Source of the DNA: JBBRVW01 sp038246545
GTDB lineage: Bacteria > Actinomycetota > Actinomycetes > JACCUZ01
Assembly: GCA_038246545.1 (NCBI GenBank)
Contig: JBBRVW010000022.1
Location: forward strand, 1-64,000
Direction of reading: 5' to 3'
DNA: 64,000 nucleotides
In this document: positions 17,975 through 25,403 of the stretch, piece by piece
How the letters are laid out: every line of letters starts with the position of its first letter
Position numbering within the stretch: position 1 is the stretch's first letter
Translations under genes and position numbers: made by a program
Notes under the pieces: model-generated
The model's database searches: none
What the model was told of the DNA's origin: nothing
What the model saw: the letters and a program-made list of their open reading frames with translations, nothing else

Positions 17975-18712
17975 ATGGACCTGAGCGTGCAGCAGGCCGC
18001 CCAGCGCCTTCGCGTCGACGGGTCCCGCGTCCGGCGGCTGCTGCGCGAGGGGCGGCTCGCCGGACACCGGTTCGGTGGCTCCTGGGTGGTGGACGGCGAC
18101 GACGTCGCCCGCCTGGAATCGCTGTCCCCGAGGGGTGGTGAGCCGCGGCCCGTCGGGCGCCCCATGTCCGCCCAGCGCGCATGGGGCCTACTCGAGCTGC
18201 TCGACGGGGGACGCGCGCCGTGGCTATCGACGGTTGCGCGTAGCCAGGTCCGCGTACAGGCGCGCGCGCTCGCGGGCGCTGATGCCCCACGCTGGCGCGC
18301 TTCTCTGCACGCCCGGTCCGACCTTCGGCGCGTCGCGGCGCATCCCGCCGCCATCCGCCGGCTCCAGGCAGTGCCGGGAGTCCTCGTCGCCGGGCCCGGC
18401 GAAGCGGCTGCACGGGGGCTTGACCTTGTCGCGCTGGGCGCCCAGCCCGAGTTCTACGTGCGCGGCGACGCCTGGCCGAACCTCGTCGAGCGCTTCGCCC
18501 TGGACGAGCACTCGAGCCGGCCGTCGCTGCTGGTGAGGGTGCCGCTCGGTGGCTGGTGGCCCGCTGACGGCGAGCTGAGCGTCCCGGTGCTGGCTGCAGA
18601 CCTGCTCGAGCACGCTGAGCCGCGCGCCGTCAACGCGGCCGCGCGGGTGCTGAACGACCGGGCCAGTGCCTTACTCGGTGCCAGCGCGAACCAAAGCCCG
18701 GTCAACCGGTGA
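17975..18712 (+). CDS. HTH DNA-binding putative antitoxin (copy A of HTH/nucleotidyltransferase pair)
   Basis: A 245-residue protein that begins with an excisionase/MerR-like helix-turn-helix (MDLSVQQAAQRLRVDGSRVR, RLAGHRFGGSWVVDGDDVARL), followed by an alpha/beta C-terminal domain. The end VLNDRASALLGASANQ is nearly the same as a remnant at 23.56 kb. The stop overlaps the GTG of the following nucleotidyltransferase fragment (GTGA), the arrangement of the intact pair at 33.97-35.37 kb. By analogy with AbiE it should be the antitoxin and autoregulator. Here its partner is destroyed, so it is an orphan. Confidence 0.7.
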   Translation: MDLSVQQAAQRLRVDGSRVRRLLREGRLAGHRFGGSWVVDGDDVARLESLSPRGGEPRPVGRPMSAQRAWGLLELLDGGRAPWLSTVARSQVRVQARALAGADAPRWRASLHARSDLRRVAAHPAAIRRLQAVPGVLVAGPGEAAARGLDLVALGAQPEFYVRGDAWPNLVERFALDEHSSRPSLLVRVPLGGWWPADGELSVPVLAADLLEHAEPRAVNAAARVLNDRASALLGASANQSPVNR

Positions 18713-18810
18713 CCGCGCCAACCATCGAGCTGCCGCCGCTGGCGACGCCGGTCGACGAGCTGTGGCACGTGCTGCTCGACCTGGGCGAACAGCTGACGGT
18801 TCAGTGGACT
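18709..18810 (+). pseudogene. 5' fragment of nucleotidyltransferase toxin (copy A)
   Basis: The first ~33 codons (ending DLGEQLT) are almost identical at DNA level, about 98 of 100 bases, to the start of the 23.63-kb copy. After about 18805 the sequence diverges completely, so the gene has lost its GGQM and D-x-D catalytic parts. The break point lies about 70 bases before the start of an unrelated two-gene unit. This dates the duplication as recent and the loss as later. Confidence 0.75.
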
Positions 18811-18880
18811 GCCGGAGCCGGCGCCGCCCGGCTGAGATCGGGGCCTGCTCTGCACAGTCGTCTGCGCCTACAGTGCCGGT

Positions 18881-19219
18881 GTGGACGGCATGCTGACGCA
18901 CCGCTTCTCGGGCTGGACCGACTCCGACCTGGCCGTCTCGCACAGCTTCCATCACGAGTTCGCGCCGCATGCCGCGATCTGCGAGCTGAGCCTGACGTCG
19001 GTGAACGAGTGGGGCGACCAGGCGGGCACCAACCTGGGGTTCACCTCCTACACGTACGTCGACCCGGACGGCACGCCGCACCAGGTCGACCTCGACTGGG
19101 CCGCCCGGCGGGCCAACGTCGGCCACGACCGGATGACCAGGGTCGAGTGGTACATGCGGATCTTCGAGGTGGACTCAGCAGGGCTGCTGAACATCTACTT
19201 CTGGCCGTCGGTCCGATGA
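18881..19219 (+). CDS. hypothetical protein, first gene of a coupled pair
   Basis: A 112-residue soluble protein starting at GTG, with MLTHRFSGWTDSDLAVSHSF, ELSLTSVNEWGD and RVEWYMRIFEVDSAG as its more distinctive parts. I do not recognise a family. High third-position G+C and the ATGA overlap with the next gene support real coding. The pair has replaced most of a nucleotidyltransferase gene, so it arrived by insertion or recombination inside the duplicated TA block. Confidence 0.6.
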   Translation: MDGMLTHRFSGWTDSDLAVSHSFHHEFAPHAAICELSLTSVNEWGDQAGTNLGFTSYTYVDPDGTPHQVDLDWAARRANVGHDRMTRVEWYMRIFEVDSAGLLNIYFWPSVR

Positions 19220-19569
19220 CGCCCGGCGGGCAGCACCCGGACGTCGTCTCGGCCGGTGTCGCGGCGGAGGTCACGCGCACGATCGTGGTGGCGCTCTACG
19301 ACCCGGCCTCGGGCCGGATCCGCCACCTGCACCAGGTGCTGGTGCACGAGGGGGCGGCGGAGGTCACCGACGCGTCGGCGGTGGAGGCCGCTCAGGCACA
19401 TGCGCGCCGGCTCGGCCACGACCCGGACGTACTGAAGGTGGCAGTGTCCCGGGACGCCGCGCACGGCCGCACCTCGCACCGGATCGCCCTCGCCACGGGC
19501 GAGTTCGTACGGGTGCGGGACGCCGAGCGGCGGCCGGCGGACGGGCCGGGCGCCGCAGCCACCAGCTGA
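19216..19569 (+). CDS. hypothetical protein, second gene of a coupled pair
   Basis: A 117-residue protein beginning inside the stop of the gene before it (ATGA). It contains ALYDPASGRIRHLHQVLVH, then VEAAQAHARRLGHDPD and FVRVRDAERRP. No domain recognised and no membrane segment. The two genes look co-translated and of unknown job; the gene ends 115 bases before the degraded RelE-type toxin that reads towards it. Confidence 0.6.
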   Translation: MTPGGQHPDVVSAGVAAEVTRTIVVALYDPASGRIRHLHQVLVHEGAAEVTDASAVEAAQAHARRLGHDPDVLKVAVSRDAAHGRTSHRIALATGEFVRVRDAERRPADGPGAAATS

Positions 19570-19609
19570 TCACGTGCCGAGAGGCAGCAGCAGCTGCGCG
19601 ACGGCCCGC

Positions 19610-19891
19610 GACTGCATCGGCCAATACGCCTCGCGAGTGCTCGACGCGAAGGATGATCACTTCGTGAGCGTCCACGTTGATGCGCTACAGCACCCGGTAG
19701 GTCCCGCGGCGGGCCGACCAGATGCCGGCGAGGTCGTCGCGCAGGGGTTTGCCCATCCGGTGGGGGTTCGCCACCCGCCCTGTGGTGAGGAAGTCGATCA
19801 CGGCCCTGGCCACAGCTTCGGGGAGCCTCTCGGCGATGGCCCCCGCGGCGGTCGGGGTCAGCACGACCTCGTACGGCGACTCGTCGGTCAC
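19610..19891 (-). pseudogene. RelE-type toxin with in-frame nonsense codon (family 1, copy A)
   Basis: The toxin reads YEVVLTPTAAGAIAERLPEA, GKPLRDDLAGIWSARRGTYR and VL, then TAG, after which the same frame continues RINVDAHEVIILRVEHSRG. The intact relative at 24.5 kb has RALYRINEEAREVIVLRVEH, so a Tyr codon TAC became TAG. The product would be 68 residues and lack the C-terminal catalytic strand. Its GTG start overlaps the antitoxin stop. Confidence 0.75.
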
Positions 19892-20154
19892 GCGCGAAGG
19901 CGGCGGACGGCGTCGACACCGGGAACCACATCGCCTCGAGCGTAGGCGGCGTCCGCCTCGCGGATGTCGGCGAGCGCCGTCGAGTCACTCAGGACGTCGA
20001 TCGTCTCTTCCAGCTGGGTGAGATCCTCGGGGCTGATCAGCACGGCGGCCGCGTGCCCGTTGCGGGTGACGAGGACGCGCTCGTGCTGGTGCTCGACGCG
20101 GTCGACCACCTCGCTGAGGTGGTCGCGGACTGACCGCAACGACTCGGTGCTCAT
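19888..20154 (-). CDS. Phd/YefM-type antitoxin (family 1, copy A)
   Basis: An 88-residue antitoxin: N-terminal MSTESLRSVRDHLSEVVDRV, then RVLVTRNGHAAAVLISPEDL forms the Phd/YefM DNA-binding fold, and an acidic C-terminal helix should wrap the toxin. It is intact whereas its toxin carries a nonsense codon. A perfect 16-bp palindrome (GGCCACAATTGTGGCC) sits directly before the ATG and is the likely autoregulatory operator. A GTG two codons earlier lies within the palindrome. Confidence 0.82.
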   Translation of the reverse strand: MSTESLRSVRDHLSEVVDRVEHQHERVLVTRNGHAAAVLISPEDLTQLEETIDVLSDSTALADIREADAAYARGDVVPGVDAVRRLRA

Positions 20155-20170
20155 GGCCACAATTGTGGCC
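20155..20170. promoter_or_regulatory. perfect palindrome, probable antitoxin operator
   Basis: GGCCACAATTGTGGCC is a perfect 16-bp inverted repeat immediately upstream of the Phd/YefM start codon. A degenerate version (GGCCACGACTGTGGCG) is at the same place in front of the broken copy at 25002-25017. Phd-family antitoxins bind such sites to repress their own operon. The position next to the ATG suggests a very short or absent leader. Confidence 0.65.
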
Positions 20171-20310
20171 GCACGATTGCCGGGAGTTCCAGACCGAGTC
20201 CGAGATCATCGAGGCGGGCGGGTGTGAGAGGCCCGGCGGTCCCGCTACCGCGCCCTACGGCGGCGCCGCCACCCCGTCCTTCGGTGGATGGATGCGCCCG
20301 GGTAGAGGCG

Positions 20311-20472
20311 CTATCGCGTCCGTGCTCGGCGGTGGCGCGGCCGCGCCAGGAACATGCGCACGGCAGGCGACAGCAGGAGAGCCATGGCGACGACGAGAAA
20401 CACCAGGCCGAGCTCGACCATCCCGCTCCCGTGGTCGGGATCCCAGCCGGTCAGTTGCTCGATCCAGTCCAT
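20311..20472 (-). CDS. 53-residue single-helix membrane protein, last gene of coupled operon
   Basis: A short gene reading MDWIEQLTGWDPDHGSGMVE and then a hydrophobic helix GLVFLVVAMALLLSPAV with a basic tail. Its ATG overlaps the TGA of the preceding 45-residue gene (TGATG). The helix and the following Arg-rich end predict an N-out, C-in single-pass protein. I do not recognise it. Tight coupling to three other genes is the reason to believe it is expressed. Confidence 0.55.
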   Translation of the reverse strand: MDWIEQLTGWDPDHGSGMVELGLVFLVVAMALLLSPAVRMFLARPRHRRARTR

Positions 20473-20609
20473 CAGACTCTCCGCCCTGAGCGATGTCTAC
20501 GTCGACGCCTGAGCACTGTGATCAAGGCCGCCCACACGAGCAGGGCTCGACCGATCCGCGCGAAGCACTCCGGGCACCACAGCCGGCCTCGACCGCGCCG
20601 CTCCGTCAC
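20472..20609 (-). CDS. 45-residue membrane-associated protein, third gene of coupled operon
   Basis: A short gene starting at a GTG that overlaps the stop of the 427-residue gene. It has an N-terminal CPECFARIG cysteine pair, a short hydrophobic stretch ALLVWAALITVL and an Arg/His-rich end. It could be a small metal- or disulfide-bearing membrane peptide. No family recognised. Its TGA overlaps the next ATG. Confidence 0.5.
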   Translation of the reverse strand: MTERRGRGRLWCPECFARIGRALLVWAALITVLRRRRRHRSGRRV

Positions 20610-21889
20610 CGGATCACCTCGCGCGGGCTGCACCCGTCGATGACCGGGTGAACGGTCCACTGGTTCTCCGGCAGCTGTTGCCCGGCCGCGGTCGCCAGCT
20701 GTCCCGGGCTCAGCTCCGCGCCGGGCACCGGAGGCCGCCTGACCGTGCCGTCCGGAGCCGGTGGCGGCGGGGCCGAGTCGAGCAGTCCGCACCAACGACG
20801 TGCCAGGTCGTTGACCCGGTCTGTGACCCGCGGGTCGTCGAGGTCGGCGCCGTCGCCGGGCACTCCGTCGGCGATGGCGATGGCCACCACGGGATGCAGC
20901 TCCATGTGGCCGGCGTGCCCGGAGTCCCAGCACCACCGTCCCTGGACGACGACCGTCTGCCCGATCTTGATCTGCTTCTTGACCGGCCCGGTCAGGAACA
21001 GGTCGTCGTAGCCCTGCGCACCGACCCACGCCACACCGGCTGCTGCGAGGGCTGCGAGGACGACCGGCAGCATCGCGACGTCGACGATGGCCTCGGCGAC
21101 CGCGCAGACGATGTCACCGACGATCGGGATCCAGCCGAGGGCGTCGTGGCAGATCTCGGTGACCGACGGCCCGGGGACCCCGGGCAGCTTGCCGGACAGG
21201 ATGTCGAGGAACGGCGCGAGCGCGGTGCAGACGGCCCAGATCCGCGAGCCCTCGCACTCGCAGTGCAGGACCGGCAGCGCGATCGAGACGTCGGCGCCGT
21301 CGACGACCGCTGCGAGCTTGAACAGGTTGCTCTCGCGGTTGCTGTCGGGGTCGGCAGCCGGCTCGGGCACCGGCGCGGCACCGGGGCCGGGCCATGGGGC
21401 GAACGGGTCGTTCGCACCGGGGTAGCGCCAGAGCACGCCGTAGCCGTCCACCGGGCTCAAGCCGTTCGGATCGCGCGCCTGCAGGCCGGTGACGGTGCCC
21501 AGCCTGTCGATGATCAGCTGCCCTTGGGCGGCGTGGTCGGCCACCCGGTCGCGCAGGACGTAGCGATCGGTCTTGGCGATCGCGTCGGCCCAGAAGTGCT
21601 TCGGCGTGAAGGGGGCGAGCAGCAAGTTGAACGAGAAGTCGTTGTCGATGCCGTCGAAGCCGCTCTTTCCGTAGTCGGTGTCCTCGAGTCCGACCACGGT
21701 GCCGATCGCGCACACGGTCTCGGACGACATGCAGACGAGCTTGCCGCCGAGCAGGTAGTCGCAGGTCTCTTTTCCGAACGACGCGGGGCCGATCGTGAAG
21801 ATGCCCGCTACCTCCTTGGGGAGGACGTGGAAGTCCTTGCGGGGGACGCAGTGCGTGAAGTGCCCTCCTGGGTAGACCACGGTCGTCAT
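20606..21889 (-). CDS. 427-residue protein of unknown function, second gene of coupled operon
   Basis: A 427-residue protein with several cysteines, a GFDGIDNDFSFNLLLAPFTP block, and a hydrophobic region around residues 255-295 (DIVCAVAEAIVDVAMLPVVL, ALAAAGVAWVG) that may be one or two membrane helices. The C-terminal third has RWCWDSGHAGHMELHPVVAI and ends in a Pro-rich tract. I know no characterised family with these motifs. No N-terminal signal peptide is obvious. Its ATG overlaps the stop of the secreted-type gene before it, and its stop overlaps the next GTG. Confidence 0.65.
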   Translation of the reverse strand: MTTVVYPGGHFTHCVPRKDFHVLPKEVAGIFTIGPASFGKETCDYLLGGKLVCMSSETVCAIGTVVGLEDTDYGKSGFDGIDNDFSFNLLLAPFTPKHFWADAIAKTDRYVLRDRVADHAAQGQLIIDRLGTVTGLQARDPNGLSPVDGYGVLWRYPGANDPFAPWPGPGAAPVPEPAADPDSNRESNLFKLAAVVDGADVSIALPVLHCECEGSRIWAVCTALAPFLDILSGKLPGVPGPSVTEICHDALGWIPIVGDIVCAVAEAIVDVAMLPVVLAALAAAGVAWVGAQGYDDLFLTGPVKKQIKIGQTVVVQGRWCWDSGHAGHMELHPVVAIAIADGVPGDGADLDDPRVTDRVNDLARRWCGLLDSAPPPPAPDGTVRRPPVPGAELSPGQLATAAGQQLPENQWTVHPVIDGCSPREVIR

Positions 21890-22824
21890 CAGCCGGTTCC
21901 CTCCACGCTCAACGTGACCCCGCCGAGCACGTTGTCACCCTCGAACGCGTGCACGTTGAAGGTCTGCCGGCCAGTGAACTCCTCCACCGCTGTCACCTCG
22001 ACGGTGACCTCGGTCATCTCGCCGGAACGCAAGTGCGCCTCCCGGGGCGACAGCTCGATGCTCCAGCCCTCCGGCACCGGGTAGGCGTCCGGATCGTGGC
22101 GCCGGCGTATCTGACCCCGGTCGTCGGGCCGGTCGTCGCAGGGCAACGGCGGCGGGATCTCGTAGGCGTCCACGCGCAGCTGCATCGTCCGCTCTCGCGG
22201 TGCGTCGTTGCGCAGCGGGAACCGGAACGTCGCCCTCGGGGAGTTGAGGGGCTTCACGTCGGTGTTGCTCTGACCCAGGTTGTTCGCCGGCTCCGCGTCG
22301 TCACTCCAGTCGAGCAGGATCTGCAGGCAGTAGTGCCCCGGTGCCGCCGGAGTGGTCCACGGCACCCGTGCCGTCACCGGGCAACCGGGCGCGCCCTTCA
22401 CCGGCAGATCGACCGTGGTGCTGCCGACCGGGACGCTGACCGTCCCGATGCCGAAGTCGAGGTAGGAGACGTGCACCGGCAGGTCGGCTGCGGGCCCGCT
22501 GGTCGAGCCGTTCCAGATCCGGGCCAGGACGTCGTACCGGGTGTCGGGCGCGAGGTCGTGCTGGTCGACCGGCACCCCCTCGTGCTCCACGGTGATGTCG
22601 GGGTTGTCCCAGGTGACGGCGTAGCCCAGACCCTGCAGGTAGGTCTGGCTGTAGATCATCGGGTCCGGCTGGCGGTAGGCCCACGAGGGGACGTTGGTCG
22701 ATCCCTCGCCGAGCGCGTCGCGGCGCACTCGACAGCGCCATCGGCGGCAGAGCCACATCGCCAGCGCGAAGGCTACGGCCAGTGCGCCCGCGGGCAGGCA
22801 GCCTCGGCGACGCAGGCCAGTCAC
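21889..22824 (-). CDS. membrane-anchored protein with CARDB/Ig-like domains, first gene of coupled operon
   Basis: A 311-residue protein from a GTG start with an N-terminal hydrophobic anchor (residues 8-26, LPAGALAVAFALAMWLC) followed by beta-rich segments. VEHEGVPVDQHDLAPDTRYD, VPWTTPAAPGHYCLQILLDW and the SPREAHLRSGEMTEVTVEV end look like CARDB- or Ig-type adhesion domains. It should be exported and tethered. It opens a four-gene operon with start/stop overlaps throughout. I cannot assign a role. Confidence 0.65.
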   Translation of the reverse strand: MTGLRRRGCLPAGALAVAFALAMWLCRRWRCRVRRDALGEGSTNVPSWAYRQPDPMIYSQTYLQGLGYAVTWDNPDITVEHEGVPVDQHDLAPDTRYDVLARIWNGSTSGPAADLPVHVSYLDFGIGTVSVPVGSTTVDLPVKGAPGCPVTARVPWTTPAAPGHYCLQILLDWSDDAEPANNLGQSNTDVKPLNSPRATFRFPLRNDAPRERTMQLRVDAYEIPPPLPCDDRPDDRGQIRRRHDPDAYPVPEGWSIELSPREAHLRSGEMTEVTVEVTAVEEFTGRQTFNVHAFEGDNVLGGVTLSVEGTG

Positions 22825-23120
22825 CGAGGACCACTACGGTGTGGCCGCCGACCGGGAGCCCGCTCTGGGCGGCGCGGGAACGCACTTCCGCCGCGCAGAT
22901 GGTCGGCAACTCGGCGGGCCGCATAGATGTGCGAGAACGGGCCAGGCATTCGCACGTCCCCCGTCCGCAGCAGCGGGTGGTGATCCCACGCGGATCTTGC
23001 GCCGGGTCAGCGATGCCGTCAATGGCGGTGTGACAGCTTCCGGTTGACTTGACCGCCTCTTTGCCCTGGGCGATCTCGAAGGCCGGGAAACCTGCCCCGC
23101 GCTCATTCGACGATGGCTCG
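22825..23120. other. gap upstream of the unknown operon, no supported gene
   Basis: The minus strand has a frame starting at 22924 that reads MRPAELPTICAAEVRSRAAQ and GLPVGGHTVVVLGD before running into the 311-residue gene in another frame. I recognise neither this nor the Cys-rich sequence upstream of it, and it may be a remnant. The promoter of the four-gene operon must lie here, but I see no clear boxes. Confidence 0.25.
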
Positions 23121-23127
23121 GCTCCGC

Positions 23128-23412
23128 CGGTCAGGATCGGTAGGCGTCGCGCCGGTGGTCGATGCCGAGGACGTCGACCAGCCGCGCTTCGTCGTCGTTG
23201 CGGTAGCGGAGGCGGTATTCCCCGCGACGGGCCCGCCACAGCCCTTCGAACGGCGCACGAAGTGGAGCTCCGACACGCCGACGCGCTCGCTCGAGCGGAC
23301 CGATGATGAACTGCCAGGCCGCGAACGCTGCCGCTTCCGGCAGCAGCTCGGTCAACGCGCGTCGCGCACCGGTCCGGGCGCCAGGACGACGCGATACGGC
23401 GGATCTGGGTCA
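23128..23412 (-). pseudogene. RelE-type toxin with frameshifting insertion (family 2)
   Basis: The N-terminus DPDPPYRVVLAPGP and the remainder RRALTELLPEAAAFAAWQF, IIGPLERARRRVG, GLWRARRGEYRLRYRNDDEA are in different frames. Comparison with the intact copy at 25.1 kb shows five extra bases (CCGGT) in the PGARRAL codons. The toxin at 16.6 kb has a similar lesion at the same place, which suggests one copy derived from the other after inactivation. Confidence 0.72.
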
Positions 23413-23414
23413 AG

Positions 23415-23553
23415 CGTCAGAAGGGGGCGCGCTCGCGACGCTGCTGCCTGAGCACGGCCATCTCGTTTACGGTGGTCAGCTGGCCTGCGGCCACAGCGGC
23501 CTTGGCGGCCTCCCGAATGCGCGCGACCGCGTCCTGGTCGGCGAGTAGCTCGA
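23415..23553 (-). pseudogene. Phd-type antitoxin, 5' end deleted (family 2)
   Basis: Only the C-terminal half survives: IELLADQDAVARIREAAKAA, VAAGQLTTVNEMAVLRQQRR and a stop that overlaps the toxin. The N-terminal MSTLPLSEVK DNA-binding half is missing; at about 23553 the sequence switches to the 3' end of a plus-strand HTH gene. The junction therefore removed the 5' ends of two genes facing apart, a simple deletion signature. Confidence 0.7.
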
Positions 23554-23635
23554 TGTGGCCTCGAGTGCGGGTGCTGAACGAGCGGGCCGGTGCCCTACAA
23601 GGTGCCAGCGCGAACCGAAGCCAGGTCAACCGGTG
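23554..23635 (+). pseudogene. 3' remnant of HTH antitoxin gene (copy B)
   Basis: The frame reads RVLNERAGALQGASANRSQV NR and a stop that overlaps the next GTG, nearly the same as the end of the intact HTH gene at 18.65-18.71 kb. Everything upstream, including the HTH, is deleted at the junction with the truncated Phd-type antitoxin. Confidence 0.7.
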
Positions 23636-24377
23636 ACTGCGCCAACCATCGAGCTGCCGCCGCTGGCGACGCCGGTCGACGAGCTGTGGCACGTGCCGCT
23701 CGACCTGGGCGAACAGCTGACGGCCGGGTGGGCTCTCGTCGGCGGGCAGATGGTCCTCCTGCACGCTCTCGAGCACGGCCGGGTGCCTCCGCAGATCAGC
23801 CAGGACGGGGACGTCGTCACCGATGTCCGCACCAGGCCGTCCGCGGTCCATGATGTCGTCGCAGCCCTCCGAGGCTGCCGGCTTCGAACCGAACATTCCC
23901 AGCGCGGACGGCATCGCCCACCGCGACTCGCGGGCGGCCGAGCCGAGGCCTGTCGTCGTCGACGTCCTCGGCCCCGAGGGCCTGCCGGCCGATACGCAGC
24001 TTCTGGTGACGGCACCGCCGAACCGCACTATCGAGGTCCCTGGCGGTACCCAGGCTCTGGCCCGCACGGAGACCGTCACCGTGGTCCACGAGGGCCGCGT
24101 CGGACATCTGCCGCGCCCGACGCTGCTCGCGGTTCTCGTTCTCAAGGCTGCCGCCTCGGGCGTCGACCACGACCCGGCCCGGCACCTTCGCGATCTTGCC
24201 CTGCTGTGCGCGCTGGTCGAGGACCCGTTCGAGATGCGCGCGCACCTCACCCGGAAGGACCTACGTCGGATGCGGCAGGTAGCCGCTCTCCACGACACCG
24301 CGCACCCGGCGTGGGCGCTGGTGCCCGAGGACATCCGCAGCAATGGCCGCGCCACGCTCGCGATACTGACTGGCTGA
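23633..24377 (+). pseudogene. nucleotidyltransferase toxin, frameshifted (copy B)
   Basis: The gene begins MTAPTIELPPLATPVDELWH, continues GWALVGGQMVLLHALEHGR and DGDVVTDVRTRPSAVHDVV, then must change frame near 23860-23880 to continue AAGFEPNIPSADGIAHR, VVVDVLGPEGLPADTQLL, PTLLAVLVLKAAASGVDH and a stop at 24377. The core resembles AbiEii-type nucleotidyltransferases (GGQM, then a D-rich strand). The single frameshift and the loss of its antitoxin's 5' end make it inactive. Confidence 0.72.
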
Positions 24378-24464
24378 GCGAGGAGGCGATCGTGCCGGCG
24401 GGGAAAGCCGCCGGGTCGCGCGCCTCTATGGTCCCAGGGCTCGGTGGCCTCGCGACGGCTGCGG

Positions 24465-24740
24465 CTACATCGGCCGGTATGCGTCGAGACGGTGCTCGAC
24501 GCGAAGGACGATCACCTCCCGGGCCTCCTCGTTGATGCGGTACAGCGCCCGGTAGGTCCCGCGGCGAGCCGACCAGATGCCGGCGAGGTACTCGCGCAGG
24601 GGCTTGCCCGTCCGGTGGGGGTTCGCCACCAGCCCCGCGGTGAGGAAGTCGACCACGGACGTGGCCACGGCCTCGGGGAGTCCCTCTGCGGTGGCCCGCG
24701 AAGCGGGCAGCACGAGCTCGTGCGGCGAGCCCCCGGTCAC
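24465..24740 (-). CDS. RelE-type toxin (family 1, copy B)
   Basis: A 91-residue toxin from the GTG at 24740: HELVLPASRATAEGLPEAVA, GKPLREYLAGIWSARRGTYR, ALYRINEEAREVIVLRVEHR and a final DAYRPM. Compared with copy A it retains the Tyr where copy A has a stop, but several residues after the first strand are missing. Its antitoxin upstream is broken by indels, so either the toxin is no longer toxic or it is neutralised by a related antitoxin elsewhere. Confidence 0.7.
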   Translation of the reverse strand: MTGGSPHELVLPASRATAEGLPEAVATSVVDFLTAGLVANPHRTGKPLREYLAGIWSARRGTYRALYRINEEAREVIVLRVEHRLDAYRPM

Positions 24741-25001
24741 CCGCGGAGGCGGCGGGCGGCGTCGACGCCTCGAACGATATCGCCTCGCGCGTAGGCGGCG
24801 TCCGCCTCGCGGATGTCGGCGAGAGCCGCCGGGTCGCTCAGGACGTCGATCGTCTCTTCGAGCTGGGCGAGATCCTCGGGGCGGATCATCACGGCGGCCG
24901 CGTGCCGTTGCGGGTGACGAGGACGCGCTCGTGCTGGTGCTCGACGCGGTTGACCACCTCGCTGAGGTGGTCGCGGACTGACCGCGAGACTCGGTGCTCA
25001 T
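24737..25001 (-). pseudogene. Phd/YefM-type antitoxin broken by two single-base deletions (family 1, copy B)
   Basis: The gene starts MSTES as in copy A, then a one-base deletion (CCGCGAGACTCGG against CCGCAACGACTCGG) throws it out of frame. A second deletion occurs in the TRNG codons (GTGCCGTTGCG against GTGCCCGTTGCG). The original sense (RPEDLAQLEETIDVLSD, ADIREADAAYARGD) can still be read in another frame. DNA identity with copy A is high, so this is a recent duplicate. The upstream palindrome is also degenerate. Confidence 0.75.
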
Positions 25002-25118
25002 GGCCACGACTGTGGCGCACGATCGCCTGGAGCGACGTCCGCGGAACCCACGGCCGCTAGTCCCACCCGATCGCGGGCCAGGCCGATAGCTCCGGCTGCG
25101 GTGATCGTCTACCGCCGT

Positions 25119-25403
25119 TCAGGATCTGTACGCGTCGCGCCGGTGGTCGATGTCGAGGACGTCGACCCGCCGCCCTTCTTCGTCAATGCGGTAACGGACC
25201 CGGTAGTCACCGCGACGAGCTCGCCACAACCCTTCGAACGGTGCGCGAAGTGGCGCTCCGACACGGCGCGGCGCTTGTGCAAGCGGACCGATGATGAACT
25301 CCCACGCCGCGAATGCGGCCGCCGCCGGCAGCAGCTCGGTCAAAGCGCGTCGCGCACCGGGAGCCAGAACGACGCGGTACGGCGGATCTGGCTCATCCGC
25401 CAC
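25119..25403 (-). CDS. RelE/ParE-type toxin (family 2, intact)
   Basis: A 94-residue toxin: PPYRVVLAPGARRALTELLP, AAFAAWEFIIGPLAQ, LRAPFEGLWRARRGDYRVRY, RRVDVLDIDHRRDAYRS. The basic LWRARRGDYRVRYRI strand is the usual RNA-contact region of RelE relatives, which cut mRNA on the ribosome. Its start overlaps the end of the antitoxin gene, antitoxin first. Two damaged copies lie at 16.6 and 23.1 kb and another intact one at 42.0 kb. Confidence 0.85.
   Translation of the reverse strand: MADEPDPPYRVVLAPGARRALTELLPAAAAFAAWEFIIGPLAQAPRRVGAPLRAPFEGLWRARRGDYRVRYRIDEEGRRVDVLDIDHRRDAYRS

Noticed and set aside
20648..22084. 478-codon plus-strand frame opposite the unknown four-gene operon
   Set aside because: Repetitive Arg/Val/Asp composition; the minus strand has signal-anchor and beta-domain features and start/stop overlaps.
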